DNA of 64,000 bases from positions 62,001 to 126,000 of the forward strand of contig NZ_JAUAMB010000008.1 in assembly GCF_031010175.1 (NCBI RefSeq), written 5' to 3'. Of the stretch, positions 28,854 through 36,983 are shown piece by piece. Both the position numbers and the translations under genes were made by a program. Numbering within the stretch: the first letter of the stretch is position 1; every line of letters starts with the position of its first letter. Under the pieces are notes generated by a model. That model did not search any database, was not told where the DNA came from, and saw nothing but the letters and a program-made list of their open reading frames with translations. Source of the DNA: Halomonas sp. SpR1 (GTDB lineage Bacteria > Pseudomonadota > Gammaproteobacteria > Pseudomonadales > Halomonadaceae).

Positions 28854-28881
28854 TGGTAGCGCTGTCATGATAGCGCTACCA
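28854..28881. promoter_or_regulatory. Two abutting LacI-type operators
   Basis: TGGTAGCGCTGTCA (28854-28867) and TGATAGCGCTACCA (28868-28881) are each near-palindromic around the AGCGCT core typical of LacI-family sites. Together they also form a larger inverted repeat (TGGTAGCGCT, 8 bases, AGCGCTACCA). They lie between ltnD and the divergent LacI-type regulator gene, so they probably bind that regulator and control both directions. Confidence 0.8.
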
Positions 28882-28938
28882 TTCGTTTTAGATTACTGTT
28901 TGCGTAACGACAAGTTGAAAATCAGGATCGTGCGACCA

Positions 28939-30003
28939 ATGTCTAAAGACTCGCCTAGCAAAGTTTCTCCCAACGCTGACTCTCCCAACACTACCAGGCA
29001 GCGCCGAAGCTCGGATCAGGTCACGCTCAGCCAAGTGGCCCAAGCGGCAGGGGTTTCACCGATTACCGCATCTCGAGCCCTGAACTACCCTGATAAGGTC
29101 AGCGATAGTGCTCGCCTGAGTGTTCTACAAGCCGTAGAGCAGTTGGGCTACGTACCCAACCTAGTGGCCGGTAGCCTGGCCTCTTCCCGCTCGCGGCTGA
29201 TAGCGGTGATTGTGCCGTCACTGATCAACAGCGTGTTTGTTGAGGTCATTAAAGGCCTACAGGAAACACTCGAAGCTGAGGGTTACCAGATACTGCTGGG
29301 TAATACCGACTACGATTTAGACCGAGAGTATCAATTGGTGCGCACTTTTCTGGGCTGGTCATGCTCTGCACTGGTCACCGCTGGACTGCGCCATAACAAG
29401 GCCTGCCATACGCTGCTGGCGAACTGGGATCACCCCATTATGGAGGTAATGGAGCTTGGCAAAGGCATGGATCTTAACGTTGGGCTGGATCACGTGGCGG
29501 CAGGCCGCTGCATGGCCAGCCATCTTATCGACAAAGGCTACCGTCATATTGTTTATGTGGGCGCGCGGCTCTCGCAGGATTATCGTGCCAGCATGCGCTT
29601 TGATGGGCATCAATCGGTGCTAAAGGAGAAAGGGCTCGACGCCCCACTACTGGAACTAGACACCCTGGGCAGCCTGCAGGCGGGCGCGGAAGGGCTTACC
29701 CAAGTATTAGCTCAATACCCTCACACCCAAGCCATTCACTTTGCCAACGACGACTTGGCGGCAGGCGCCCTGCTGGCCGCTCAACGCCAAGGGCTCAATG
29801 TACCGAAAGATATCGCCATTGCGGGGTTTAACGGACTCCCCCTTGGTCAACATGTGACGCCGCAGCTCACTACTATTCTCTCCCCCAGAGAGGAGATGGG
29901 ACGCCTCGCTGCCAAAGAGCTCATCCGCCGACTAAGCGGTAAAAACGTCTACCGTCGCCAACACGATGTAGGTTTTACGCTGCAAACTGGCGGCAGCACT
30001 TAA
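28939..30003 (+). CDS. LacI-family transcriptional regulator of tetronate genes
   Basis: A 354-residue LacI-type regulator. The helix-turn-helix reads TLSQVAQAAGVSPITASRALNYPDKV after a basic, Ser/Thr-rich leader of about 27 residues, and a sugar-binding-protein-like effector domain follows. The ATG at 28939 is preferred; the open frame upstream runs through the operator pair and is rejected. It is divergent from ltnD, and GntR-type LacI members recognise AGCGCT-centred sites like the two just upstream, so it likely represses the tetronate operon and itself. Its stop overlaps the convergent LysR stop. Confidence 0.9.
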   Translation: MSKDSPSKVSPNADSPNTTRQRRSSDQVTLSQVAQAAGVSPITASRALNYPDKVSDSARLSVLQAVEQLGYVPNLVAGSLASSRSRLIAVIVPSLINSVFVEVIKGLQETLEAEGYQILLGNTDYDLDREYQLVRTFLGWSCSALVTAGLRHNKACHTLLANWDHPIMEVMELGKGMDLNVGLDHVAAGRCMASHLIDKGYRHIVYVGARLSQDYRASMRFDGHQSVLKEKGLDAPLLELDTLGSLQAGAEGLTQVLAQYPHTQAIHFANDDLAAGALLAAQRQGLNVPKDIAIAGFNGLPLGQHVTPQLTTILSPREEMGRLAAKELIRRLSGKNVYRRQHDVGFTLQTGGST

Positions 30004-30905
30004 GTTCTACCTGCTAACCAGGCGTCAAAGAAGGTCATAAATGCACGCGCTTTAGCGGTCACGTGTCGCCCTGGCGGATATACCGCATAAACACCTCCTT
30101 CGGGCAGTGCCCACTCGTCAAGCACGCGTACTAAACGTCCGGCGGCTATCTCCGGCGCCGCGGTAATATCCGGCAATACTGAGAGACCACCGCCAGCGAC
30201 CAGCAGCGCAACTAAACTCACCGTTGAGTTGGCTGCCAACCCCGCACTCATTTGCACTTCGTATCGCTCATCTCTTCGCTGAAAATTCCAGGTTAACGGC
30301 GCTTTTAACGGCGTAAAGGCGATCCAATCGTGCGCTTCCAGTGCCTCGGGGTACGAGGGCGTGCCGTGGCATTTCAAGTAATCAGGCGCAGCCACCACAT
30401 GCTGCTGAAAGGCGCCTAGCCGACGGGCTCGCAGCGTTGAGTCTTTTAACCAGCCTAAACGAAACGCTAAATCGATACCGTCCTGCACCATATCGCTTAT
30501 CTGGTCGCCGCTGCGTAGCTCTATATGCAGCGCCGGGTGCAAGCGGCTGAACGCCACCACCGCTTCGCTCAACACCCCGGCGGCGTAATCTTCAGGGGCC
30601 GTGATACGCAGCTCGCCATGCAGCTGTTGGGTGTCACTCACGGCACTGGCGAGCGCCCCCTGTAGATCTGTTAACAGCGGGTGACATTGATGATAAAGCG
30701 CCTCGCCGGCCTGGGTAAGTTGAACCCGCCGCGTGGTGCGAAGGAACAGGGTTACGCCCAGGCGCGTTTCCAACTGGCGAATTTGCAGGCTTACCCGAGT
30801 TTTCGTGCAGCCTAGCCGCTCCGCCGCCTTGGTAAAGCTACCTGCCTCCACCAGGGCGATAAAGATCGGCAAACCGTTTAAGTCGAACTCGCTGGCGGTG
30901 GTCAT
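30000..30905 (-). CDS. LysR-family transcriptional regulator
   Basis: A 301-residue LysR regulator of the CrgA-like group, with the helix-turn-helix segment GSFTKAAERLGCTKTRVSLQIRQLE at about 17-45 and the usual effector domain. It is divergent from a small NAD(P)-binding protein gene, 110 bases away. Such LysR/NmrA pairs are frequent, so it probably regulates that neighbour; the signal is unknown. Confidence 0.9.
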   Translation of the reverse strand: MTTASEFDLNGLPIFIALVEAGSFTKAAERLGCTKTRVSLQIRQLETRLGVTLFLRTTRRVQLTQAGEALYHQCHPLLTDLQGALASAVSDTQQLHGELRITAPEDYAAGVLSEAVVAFSRLHPALHIELRSGDQISDMVQDGIDLAFRLGWLKDSTLRARRLGAFQQHVVAAPDYLKCHGTPSYPEALEAHDWIAFTPLKAPLTWNFQRRDERYEVQMSAGLAANSTVSLVALLVAGGGLSVLPDITAAPEIAAGRLVRVLDEWALPEGGVYAVYPPGRHVTAKARAFMTFFDAWLAGRT

Positions 30906-31015
30906 ATGACACCCTATTGTTATGAAATCGACAACAGTAAATTACGTTAATCGCTATTTTTCAAATCAATAAAGCGTCCGACAATGCAGCGACTACCCAC
31001 TGAAGGAGTACTACG

Positions 31016-31654
31016 ATGAAGATTGCGCTGATTGGCGCCAGCGGATTTATTGGTTCCGCCCTATTAACCGAAGCGCGCTCCCGCGGCCATCACGTGACGG
31101 CGTTAGTGACTCGCCCTGAACGGGTGGCAGCACAGGAGAATGTCACTACCGTTAAAAGCGATGTGTTAAATACCGATGCACTTACCGAGCAGCTCCGCGG
31201 TTTTGAAGCTGTTATCAGCGCCTTTAGCGGCCATGCCCAGGTGGATGTTTACGACTACTATCTCAAAGGCTTTAATTCGATTTTGGCCGCCACCCAACAC
31301 GCGTCTGTGCCTAGATTACTGGTAGTAGGTGGCGCAGCCACACTCGAAGTAGCGCCGGGTAAGTTTTTGTTAGATGCCCCGGGGTTCCCAGCAGAGTACC
31401 GGGCTACAGCGGAAGGAGCGAAAACGGCTCTTGAAACACTGCGCGGGCAAACGGCTCAAGCGTGGACGTTTCTCTCCCCCGCTGCTGAGATTTTCCCCGG
31501 CGAACGCACGGGCAGTTTCCGGATTGGCGGCGATACACTATTGGCCGATAGCGAAGGCAATAGCCGTATTTCCGTACAGGATTACGCCATCGCCATGATT
31601 GATGAGTTAGAAAACCCACGCCATACCAATCAGCGTTTCTGCGTCGCGTACTAG
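31016..31654 (+). CDS. NAD(P)-binding protein (NmrA/YwnB-like)
   Basis: A 212-residue single-domain Rossmann protein starting MKIALIGASGFIGSALL, with conserved AVISAFSGHAQ and a C-terminal DYAIAMIDELENP. It belongs to the NmrA/BlvrB-like atypical SDR group, often called NADH-flavin reductases. It lacks the YxxxK catalytic pair, so it may sense or reduce flavin or quinone compounds. A GAAGGAG ribosome binding site precedes the ATG. The divergent LysR gene probably controls it. Confidence 0.8.
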   Translation: MKIALIGASGFIGSALLTEARSRGHHVTALVTRPERVAAQENVTTVKSDVLNTDALTEQLRGFEAVISAFSGHAQVDVYDYYLKGFNSILAATQHASVPRLLVVGGAATLEVAPGKFLLDAPGFPAEYRATAEGAKTALETLRGQTAQAWTFLSPAAEIFPGERTGSFRIGGDTLLADSEGNSRISVQDYAIAMIDELENPRHTNQRFCVAY

Positions 31655-31669
31655 AGCCAGTTCCCATAA

Positions 31670-31696
31670 CCCCCTCACCTGAGACAGGAGAGGGGG
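31670..31696 (+). terminator. Probable terminator after the NmrA-like gene
   Basis: CCCCCTC (31670-31676) pairs with GAGGGGG (31690-31696) in a 7-bp GC-rich stem, followed by TATGTTTAA. It lies 16 bases after the stop codon. The U-tract is poor, so efficiency is uncertain. Confidence 0.5.
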
Positions 31697-32065
31697 TATG
31701 TTTAATCCCCCGTAATATTCATCAGTTATATTTAACTACGCGAACTAATCCAAACACCACCCGACTACACATTATTTAACAACTGCGCATTAAAAACTTA
31801 CTTATAAGATATTTCTTACATTAGCATAGCGAATCTCTTACAAACCGCGTCCACAATATCCTACATACACAGCAGCCTATACCCTCAACAATCAGGTAAA
31901 CACAAATAAAGAAACACTAAAAAAACTTGCACATTTGTGACAGCTAATGAACTTGATAGGTTCAGAATCAATTACTCAGACATGCACGCGCATAGAGCTC
32001 ACATTAATAGAACTCGCATTAATAGAACTCGCATTAACTGACCCAATTACTGCAAGGAAAAGATC
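31697..32065 (+). promoter_or_regulatory. AT-rich leader region of rhlA
   Basis: About 370 bases without a gene, clearly more AT-rich than the flanks. It ends with three 15-bp repeats and a purine-rich AAGGAAA ribosome binding site for rhlA. No intact coding sequence is seen. The base composition suggests an acquired or promoter-rich segment; no quorum-sensing box was recognised with confidence. Confidence 0.5.
31996..32040. repeat. Three 15-bp tandem repeats upstream of rhlA
   Basis: The units AGCTCACATTAATAG (31996-32010), AACTCGCATTAATAG (32011-32025) and AACTCGCATTAACTG (32026-32040) lie in tandem, ending 25 bases before the rhlA start codon. Confidence 0.9.
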
Positions 32066-32911
32066 ATGAAAGCCCAAACCGAACTCGTTGAGATAGGCAA
32101 TCATTGCGTGCATGTAGAAATCTATCAACAGCCACAAAATACTGAAAGTATTATTATGGTCAATGGCGCGCTAGCCACCACGGCTTCTTTTACCAATTGC
32201 GTCAAATACTTGAGTGACGGGTTAAACGTTATCCTGTTTGACTTGCCTTTTGCTGGCCAATCGAAACCACATAACCCTGTGGGTGGTATCATTACCAAGG
32301 AGGATGAAGTCAATATCCTCCTAACCCTGATTGAACGTTACCAACCAACGTCGTTACTTTCCGTTTCTTGGGGAGGTTATGCCGCCATGAGGGCCTTGGC
32401 GCAAGCCCCCACCTCTATTAAAAGAGCGGTACTAGCCTCATTTTCCACTCAGCTTAACGACGGCATGCTGCGCTATATCAATGGTGCACGCCATTATATT
32501 CAGATTGGCGATGTCAAAACCGCTGCTAATCTGCTTAATGACGAAGTGGGCAAATACTTACCCCGCTTATTAAAATATATTAATTATCGGCATCTCTCGC
32601 GGTTAGATGACCAAGAGCTTCAACAGGTCTGCTTTCATATTGAGCAAATACTTTCCATGAACGACACCGACTACGAGCAGCTACTGGGTAATATTGAGAT
32701 ACCGACGCTTTTCGTAAATGGCAAACTGGATGAGTACACGACGCCAGAAGACATCCTAATCGCCAACGACTATATGCCGAAGTGCGAGTTTGAAGTCGTG
32801 CCCAATGCAGGCCATTTTCTTGACCTCGAGCATGCTGACGCACGGCAGAGAATGGAGAAAATCCTGCGTGGATTCTTGATTCCTGGTGAGCTTGAAAGTC
32901 AGGTTGCCTAA
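32066..32911 (+). CDS. rhlA: RhlA-like 3-(3-hydroxyalkanoyloxy)alkanoate synthase
   Basis: A 281-residue alpha/beta hydrolase closely resembling Pseudomonas RhlA. Shared blocks are VNGALATTASF, VILFDLPFAGQS, HNPVGGIITKEDEVNILLTLIER, SVSWGG, FHIEQILSMND, NGKLDEYTTPED and GHFLDLE. The expected catalytic triad is S101, D222 and H250, one position off P. aeruginosa. RhlA joins two 3-hydroxyacyl groups from ACP or CoA donors into the lipid dimer that is itself a surfactant and the precursor of rhamnolipids. No rhlB glycosyltransferase is near, so the free dimer may be the product. Flanking base composition is AT-rich, hinting at transfer. A strong terminator follows. Confidence 0.9.
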   Translation: MKAQTELVEIGNHCVHVEIYQQPQNTESIIMVNGALATTASFTNCVKYLSDGLNVILFDLPFAGQSKPHNPVGGIITKEDEVNILLTLIERYQPTSLLSVSWGGYAAMRALAQAPTSIKRAVLASFSTQLNDGMLRYINGARHYIQIGDVKTAANLLNDEVGKYLPRLLKYINYRHLSRLDDQELQQVCFHIEQILSMNDTDYEQLLGNIEIPTLFVNGKLDEYTTPEDILIANDYMPKCEFEVVPNAGHFLDLEHADARQRMEKILRGFLIPGELESQVA

Positions 32912-32954
32912 CTCAATGGGGGCTGACTATCACTGCTACTCAACAACACAGAGC

Positions 32955-32993
32955 CACCTCGCTAAGTGCCATCGCCGCTTAGCGAGGTGTTTT
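32955..32993 (+). terminator. Rho-independent terminator of rhlA
   Basis: A perfect 12-bp stem is formed by CACCTCGCTAAG-type sequence at 32955-32966 and its complement at 32978-32989, with an 11-base loop, followed by TTTT (32990-32993). It lies 43 bases after the rhlA stop. Confidence 0.88.
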
Positions 32994-33038
32994 GATATAT
33001 CCTTTAGCAAAAAAACAACGACATTATCTTTTTTAATT

Positions 33039-34334
33039 TCAAGGATTAAGGGCTATCTGCATCAATGCGCCGACTGCCAGTGGCATTACTGCCTCATCAA
33101 AGTCAAAGCAGGCGTGATGATGGCCAGCCGCAAGGTCAGCACCGAAAATCATGTAGGTTGCCTGACCACCACGCTCCATCACCCTGGCCATTAACGAGGT
33201 AGCATCTTCAGAACCCGCGGGCGTCACGTCGTGCCTCACTAACTGGGTAATGCCAGGGTGATCGGCTAGACAGGCGGCAATTTTTTCTACCAGATCAGGA
33301 GTGGCGGCGCAGGCACTGGCAGCGCCCACGCGTTCGGTAGAGATGCTTACTCCCTGCATAGCGGCAGCCCCTTTGAGCACCTCAAACGCACGGTTTTCCA
33401 TATAGCTGTTTATGTCCGCAGTAGCGCCACGGGTCTCCAGCGTTAACAAGGCGCTATCGGCAATGATATTGCGGCCACTTCCCGCTGTTAGTTGCCCTAC
33501 GTTAATACGCGAAACGCCTTGGCTATGAGGGGCAATGGCGTGCAAACCCAGGGTCGCCTGGGCGGCCGCCAGCAAGGCGTTTTGGCCCATCTCTGGCTGC
33601 CCGCCAGCATGGGCCGCCTTACCGGAAAAGTGAACATCCAGCTTGGTGGTGGCAAGAAAGCCATCCGCCGCGCATATCACCTGGCCGCTGGGATGGCCGA
33701 GGCCCAGATGCGTGGCAACCAGTCTGTCAACGTCATCGACGACACCCGCCTCGACCATCGACTGGGCCCCCCGCACGCCCTCTTCGGCGGGTTGGAAAAT
33801 CAATTTTATTTTACCAACCAGTTGACTGGAAAATTGGCTCAACAGTTCGGCCATTCCCAAGCCAATGGTGGCATGACCATCGTGGCCGCAGGCGTGCATT
33901 GAGCCTTGATTGAGCGAGTGAAAACCCTTTTGGTAAGGGCGGTGATTACCCTCGCTGGACTCTACGATGGGTAAGGCATCAAGGTCGAAACGAAACGCCT
34001 GGGTTGGCCCAGGGCGCTGCGTATCCAGTGTGCCCACCACACCGGTAAAGCCCCCTTCCAGGGCAGGCAACCAGCGTTCAATGGCGCCCTGTGCGCGCGC
34101 ACGCGCCAAAGCTTCTTCCAGGGTTTGCCTATCCGGCACGCCCATGCGGGCGCACTCACTCACCACCGCTTGCCCCAGCTGAACGCTGAACCCCAGTTGG
34201 CTAAGCCGTTCAGCCACAAGGCTGGCGGTGCGGAACTCCATCCACCCCTGCTCGGGGTAGCGATGAAAGTCACGCCGCTGGGCATTGAGTTGGGGGGTGA
34301 TAGCGTTAGCAGCATCCACAATATTCGCGTTCAT
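33039..34334 (-). CDS. AbgA-like M20 amidohydrolase
   Basis: A 431-residue zinc amidohydrolase of the M20 family, similar along its length to E. coli AbgA, a subunit of the p-aminobenzoyl-glutamate hydrolase (for example RRDFHRYPEQGWMEFRTASLV, GGFTGVVGTLD, AGSGRNI). Metal ligands are in HACGHDGH (149-154) and the catalytic glutamate pair in QPAEEG (184-185). No AbgB partner or AbgT transporter is adjacent, so the natural substrate may be another N-acyl or gamma-glutamyl amide. It is followed 15 bases upstream by a GNAT gene on the same strand, with a GAGAGA ribosome binding site between. It borders the amine catabolic region. Confidence 0.85.
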   Translation of the reverse strand: MNANIVDAANAITPQLNAQRRDFHRYPEQGWMEFRTASLVAERLSQLGFSVQLGQAVVSECARMGVPDRQTLEEALARARAQGAIERWLPALEGGFTGVVGTLDTQRPGPTQAFRFDLDALPIVESSEGNHRPYQKGFHSLNQGSMHACGHDGHATIGLGMAELLSQFSSQLVGKIKLIFQPAEEGVRGAQSMVEAGVVDDVDRLVATHLGLGHPSGQVICAADGFLATTKLDVHFSGKAAHAGGQPEMGQNALLAAAQATLGLHAIAPHSQGVSRINVGQLTAGSGRNIIADSALLTLETRGATADINSYMENRAFEVLKGAAAMQGVSISTERVGAASACAATPDLVEKIAACLADHPGITQLVRHDVTPAGSEDATSLMARVMERGGQATYMIFGADLAAGHHHACFDFDEAVMPLAVGALMQIALNP

Positions 34335-34349
34335 AAGGTCTCTCCACCG

Positions 34350-35219
34350 CTAGCCCATGGCCTGAGATATCAAGCCAAAGCGCGTTAACGGCCCCTCCTC
34401 AACGCTCTCGCCATAGTACATGCGGGTCACTTCGTCGACGCAGCTGAGCCCTGAAGCAGTCAGCCAGCTATCATCGTCGGGATCCACTAAGTCGATGCGT
34501 ATAAATTCCCCCTCACTCTCCGCCAGCAGCGCCAATACCAACGCCTGAGCCTGTTCAGCACTGCGTGCCAGAATGGGGCCAATTTGCGCACCGCGCCCAT
34601 ACGTTCGCTTCAGCGCTACCCCTTCAATCACGCCCGCCTTTTCAATGACCACCCCATGGGTAGCCGATTGAGCGACCGCCGCATGAGCCGGGCTATCGGG
34701 TGAGAGAGCAAGCAGTGCCGCCTGATCGCTTGCCTGCATCCCACGTAAACCCGGCAGCGGCGGCGCAGGCGGTGCGCCGGTGACCACCCCTTGGTATTGG
34801 CAAATGCGATTGCACGGCTCGAAACCCAGCTTTTGGTACAAGGGCCGGCCGGCGGTCGTGGCCACTAATAGCAGCGTCCGCGTGTCTGCCAGCGCCATCA
34901 GCCGCACCATCATCTCGCGCCCCAGCCCGAGGCCCTGCCACTCGTCGCTAATAACCACCAGTCCCAGGGTAGCCACAGCACCTTGGCTGAAACAGAGGCC
35001 AGTTCCCACCAGCTCACCGTCAACGCTTTCCAGCACGACGCCCTCACCCACATCAAGCATCTGGCGCCAATCGTCGATGCGGTGGGGCCAGCCAAGTTTA
35101 AGCGACAGGCGATGCGCCGCCTCAAGATCGTTAACGGTCATTGTTCGCCACGTTAAGCCCTCACGCTCAAAACGGGCGGGAGCACTAGCTGAAGCAGACG
35201 TCAAAGGGGAGTGGGTCAT
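34350..35219 (-). CDS. GNAT N-acetyltransferase with C-terminal YitH-like domain
   Basis: A 289-residue protein. The first 140 residues are a GNAT domain with the acetyl-CoA loop SDEWQGLGLGREMM and a LYQKLGFEP ending. The second half (about 155-289) fits the second acetyltransferase-like domain found in YitH-type proteins (KRTYGRGAQIGPI). The acceptor is unknown. It is cotranscribed with the AbgA-like hydrolase and divergent from an aldehyde dehydrogenase, so acetylation and deacylation of the same amine is a possible theme, by inference. Confidence 0.8.
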   Translation of the reverse strand: MTHSPLTSASASAPARFEREGLTWRTMTVNDLEAAHRLSLKLGWPHRIDDWRQMLDVGEGVVLESVDGELVGTGLCFSQGAVATLGLVVISDEWQGLGLGREMMVRLMALADTRTLLLVATTAGRPLYQKLGFEPCNRICQYQGVVTGAPPAPPLPGLRGMQASDQAALLALSPDSPAHAAVAQSATHGVVIEKAGVIEGVALKRTYGRGAQIGPILARSAEQAQALVLALLAESEGEFIRIDLVDPDDDSWLTASGLSCVDEVTRMYYGESVEEGPLTRFGLISQAMG

Positions 35220-35455
35220 CGCACTATTTTCCTTGCGCTGGTGTTAATCGGTTTGCCGCTACTTTGGCACTCAGGACGCAGCGATGCCACGCCATAAAAG
35301 AGCACTTCGTGCAATTCAGCAGATTTAACCGTCGCTGCTATGGGGGAGCGCATCACCTGCGCCCAAGCACCCTGTACTCAGCACCCCATGCTGGGGCATA
35401 CGACCTAGGATGGTAGCTAAACGAAAACGCTATTGAACTAACTTCAAGGACTCTT

Positions 35456-36931
35456 ATGCCAAGTTTCGATCCTGCCCGCATTGCCTTGCCCTGTGCGCAC
35501 TTTATTCAGGGCCAGCACGTCACTGACCCAAGTGCGCTCAGCGTATCCCGCCCCTCCGACGGGGCTGTCTATGCCGAACTGCCCATGGCCGATGCCAACC
35601 GCGTCGATGATGCCGTCACCAGTGCCCACCAGGCGTTTGTGCGCGGCGACTGGTCACGCTGCGCGCCGCGGGAGCGGGCACGTATTATGCGCCGCTGGGC
35701 GGATCTGATTGAAGCCGATATTGACTATCTCGCCCCACTGGAATCACTCGGCTCCACCCGGCCGATCGATCAGACGCGGGCCTGGGATGTGCCCTACACC
35801 GCCGAGGGTATTCGCTTCTTTGCGGAATTCGCCGACAAACACGGCGGCGAGGTCGCGGCGACCGCCCACGACCACCTGGGTATGCAGATTGCCGAGCCGC
35901 TGGGCGTCGTTGGCGCGATCGCCCCCTGGAACTTTCCCCTCAGCATGACCTGCTGGAAAGTCGCCCCCGCGCTGGCCGCAGGCAACACAGTGGTGCTCAA
36001 ACCTTCCGAGATGACCCCTTTCACCGCCGTGCGGCTGGCGGAGTTAGCCATCGAAGCGGGCATGCCACCAGGGGTGTTCAACGTCATTCAGGGTAATGGG
36101 CCGGTCACTGGCGATGCGCTATGCCGTCACCCCTATGTGGCCAAGGTCACCTTCACCGGCTCAACGGTGACCGGGCGCACCATCATGGGCGCCTGTGCCG
36201 AAACCGGGCCCAAGCCGGTCACCCTGGAGCTGGGTGGCAAGAGCCCGCAACTGGTGTTTGCCGATATCCCGGATATTGATCGCACCGCCAAAACCCTTGC
36301 CGCCGCCATTACCGGCAACGCCGGGCAAGTGTGCGTCGCCGGCTCGCGGTTATTGATCCAACGCGAGCTGCTTGAGCCCATAATTGAACGGCTTAGCGGG
36401 CTTTTCAAAGCCCTCACCCCTGGCCACACTTGGCAGGCGGGCGGTTGGTTTTCACCGATTATTTCCAACACCCAGTTGACCCGCATTGAATCGATTGTGG
36501 CACGCTCTCGCGAGGCAGGCGCTGACCTATTGAGCGGAGGAGAGCGCTTCGAACGCCATGATGGCGGCCACTTTTACCAACCCACCCTGCTGCATACAAA
36601 CGATCGCCATAATCCCGCCGTGGAGGAAGAAATCTTCGGCCCTGTGCTGACCATTCAAACCTTCGACAGTGAAGAAGAGGCCTTAGCGCTGGCCGAGCAC
36701 GATGTTTACGGCCTGGCAGCCGGTATTCATACCGCTGACCTGGGGCGCGCGCTGCGCACGGTAAGAAAACTCTCGGCGGGCACGGTATGGGTTAACCGTT
36801 ACGGCCGCAGTAACGACTACATTCTTCCTACTGGCGGCTACAAGCGCTCTGGGGTGGGCCGGGACTTGGGCCGTGCTGCCTTTGACGCCTGCCTGCAACA
36901 CAAAAGCGTGCTGATCGATCTCGACCAGTGA
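35456..36931 (+). CDS. Aldehyde dehydrogenase, PuuC-like
   Basis: A 491-residue NAD-dependent aldehyde dehydrogenase with the catalytic NAGQVCVAGSR (C293), LELGGKSPQ (E258) and cofactor loop PWNFPLS. It resembles gamma-glutamyl-gamma-aminobutyraldehyde dehydrogenase PuuC and related amino-aldehyde dehydrogenases. It is the first gene of a plus-strand run (aldehyde dehydrogenase, FAD oxidoreductase, HAD protein, FAD oxidoreductase, ABC importer). An oxidase there would release the aldehyde it oxidises. An AAGGAC ribosome binding site precedes the ATG. Confidence 0.88.
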   Translation: MPSFDPARIALPCAHFIQGQHVTDPSALSVSRPSDGAVYAELPMADANRVDDAVTSAHQAFVRGDWSRCAPRERARIMRRWADLIEADIDYLAPLESLGSTRPIDQTRAWDVPYTAEGIRFFAEFADKHGGEVAATAHDHLGMQIAEPLGVVGAIAPWNFPLSMTCWKVAPALAAGNTVVLKPSEMTPFTAVRLAELAIEAGMPPGVFNVIQGNGPVTGDALCRHPYVAKVTFTGSTVTGRTIMGACAETGPKPVTLELGGKSPQLVFADIPDIDRTAKTLAAAITGNAGQVCVAGSRLLIQRELLEPIIERLSGLFKALTPGHTWQAGGWFSPIISNTQLTRIESIVARSREAGADLLSGGERFERHDGGHFYQPTLLHTNDRHNPAVEEEIFGPVLTIQTFDSEEEALALAEHDVYGLAAGIHTADLGRALRTVRKLSAGTVWVNRYGRSNDYILPTGGYKRSGVGRDLGRAAFDACLQHKSVLIDLDQ

Positions 36932-36983
36932 GTGACACCGCGTATTAGATGATTACTTTATCTACCAAATAGAGGTAGCAAGC

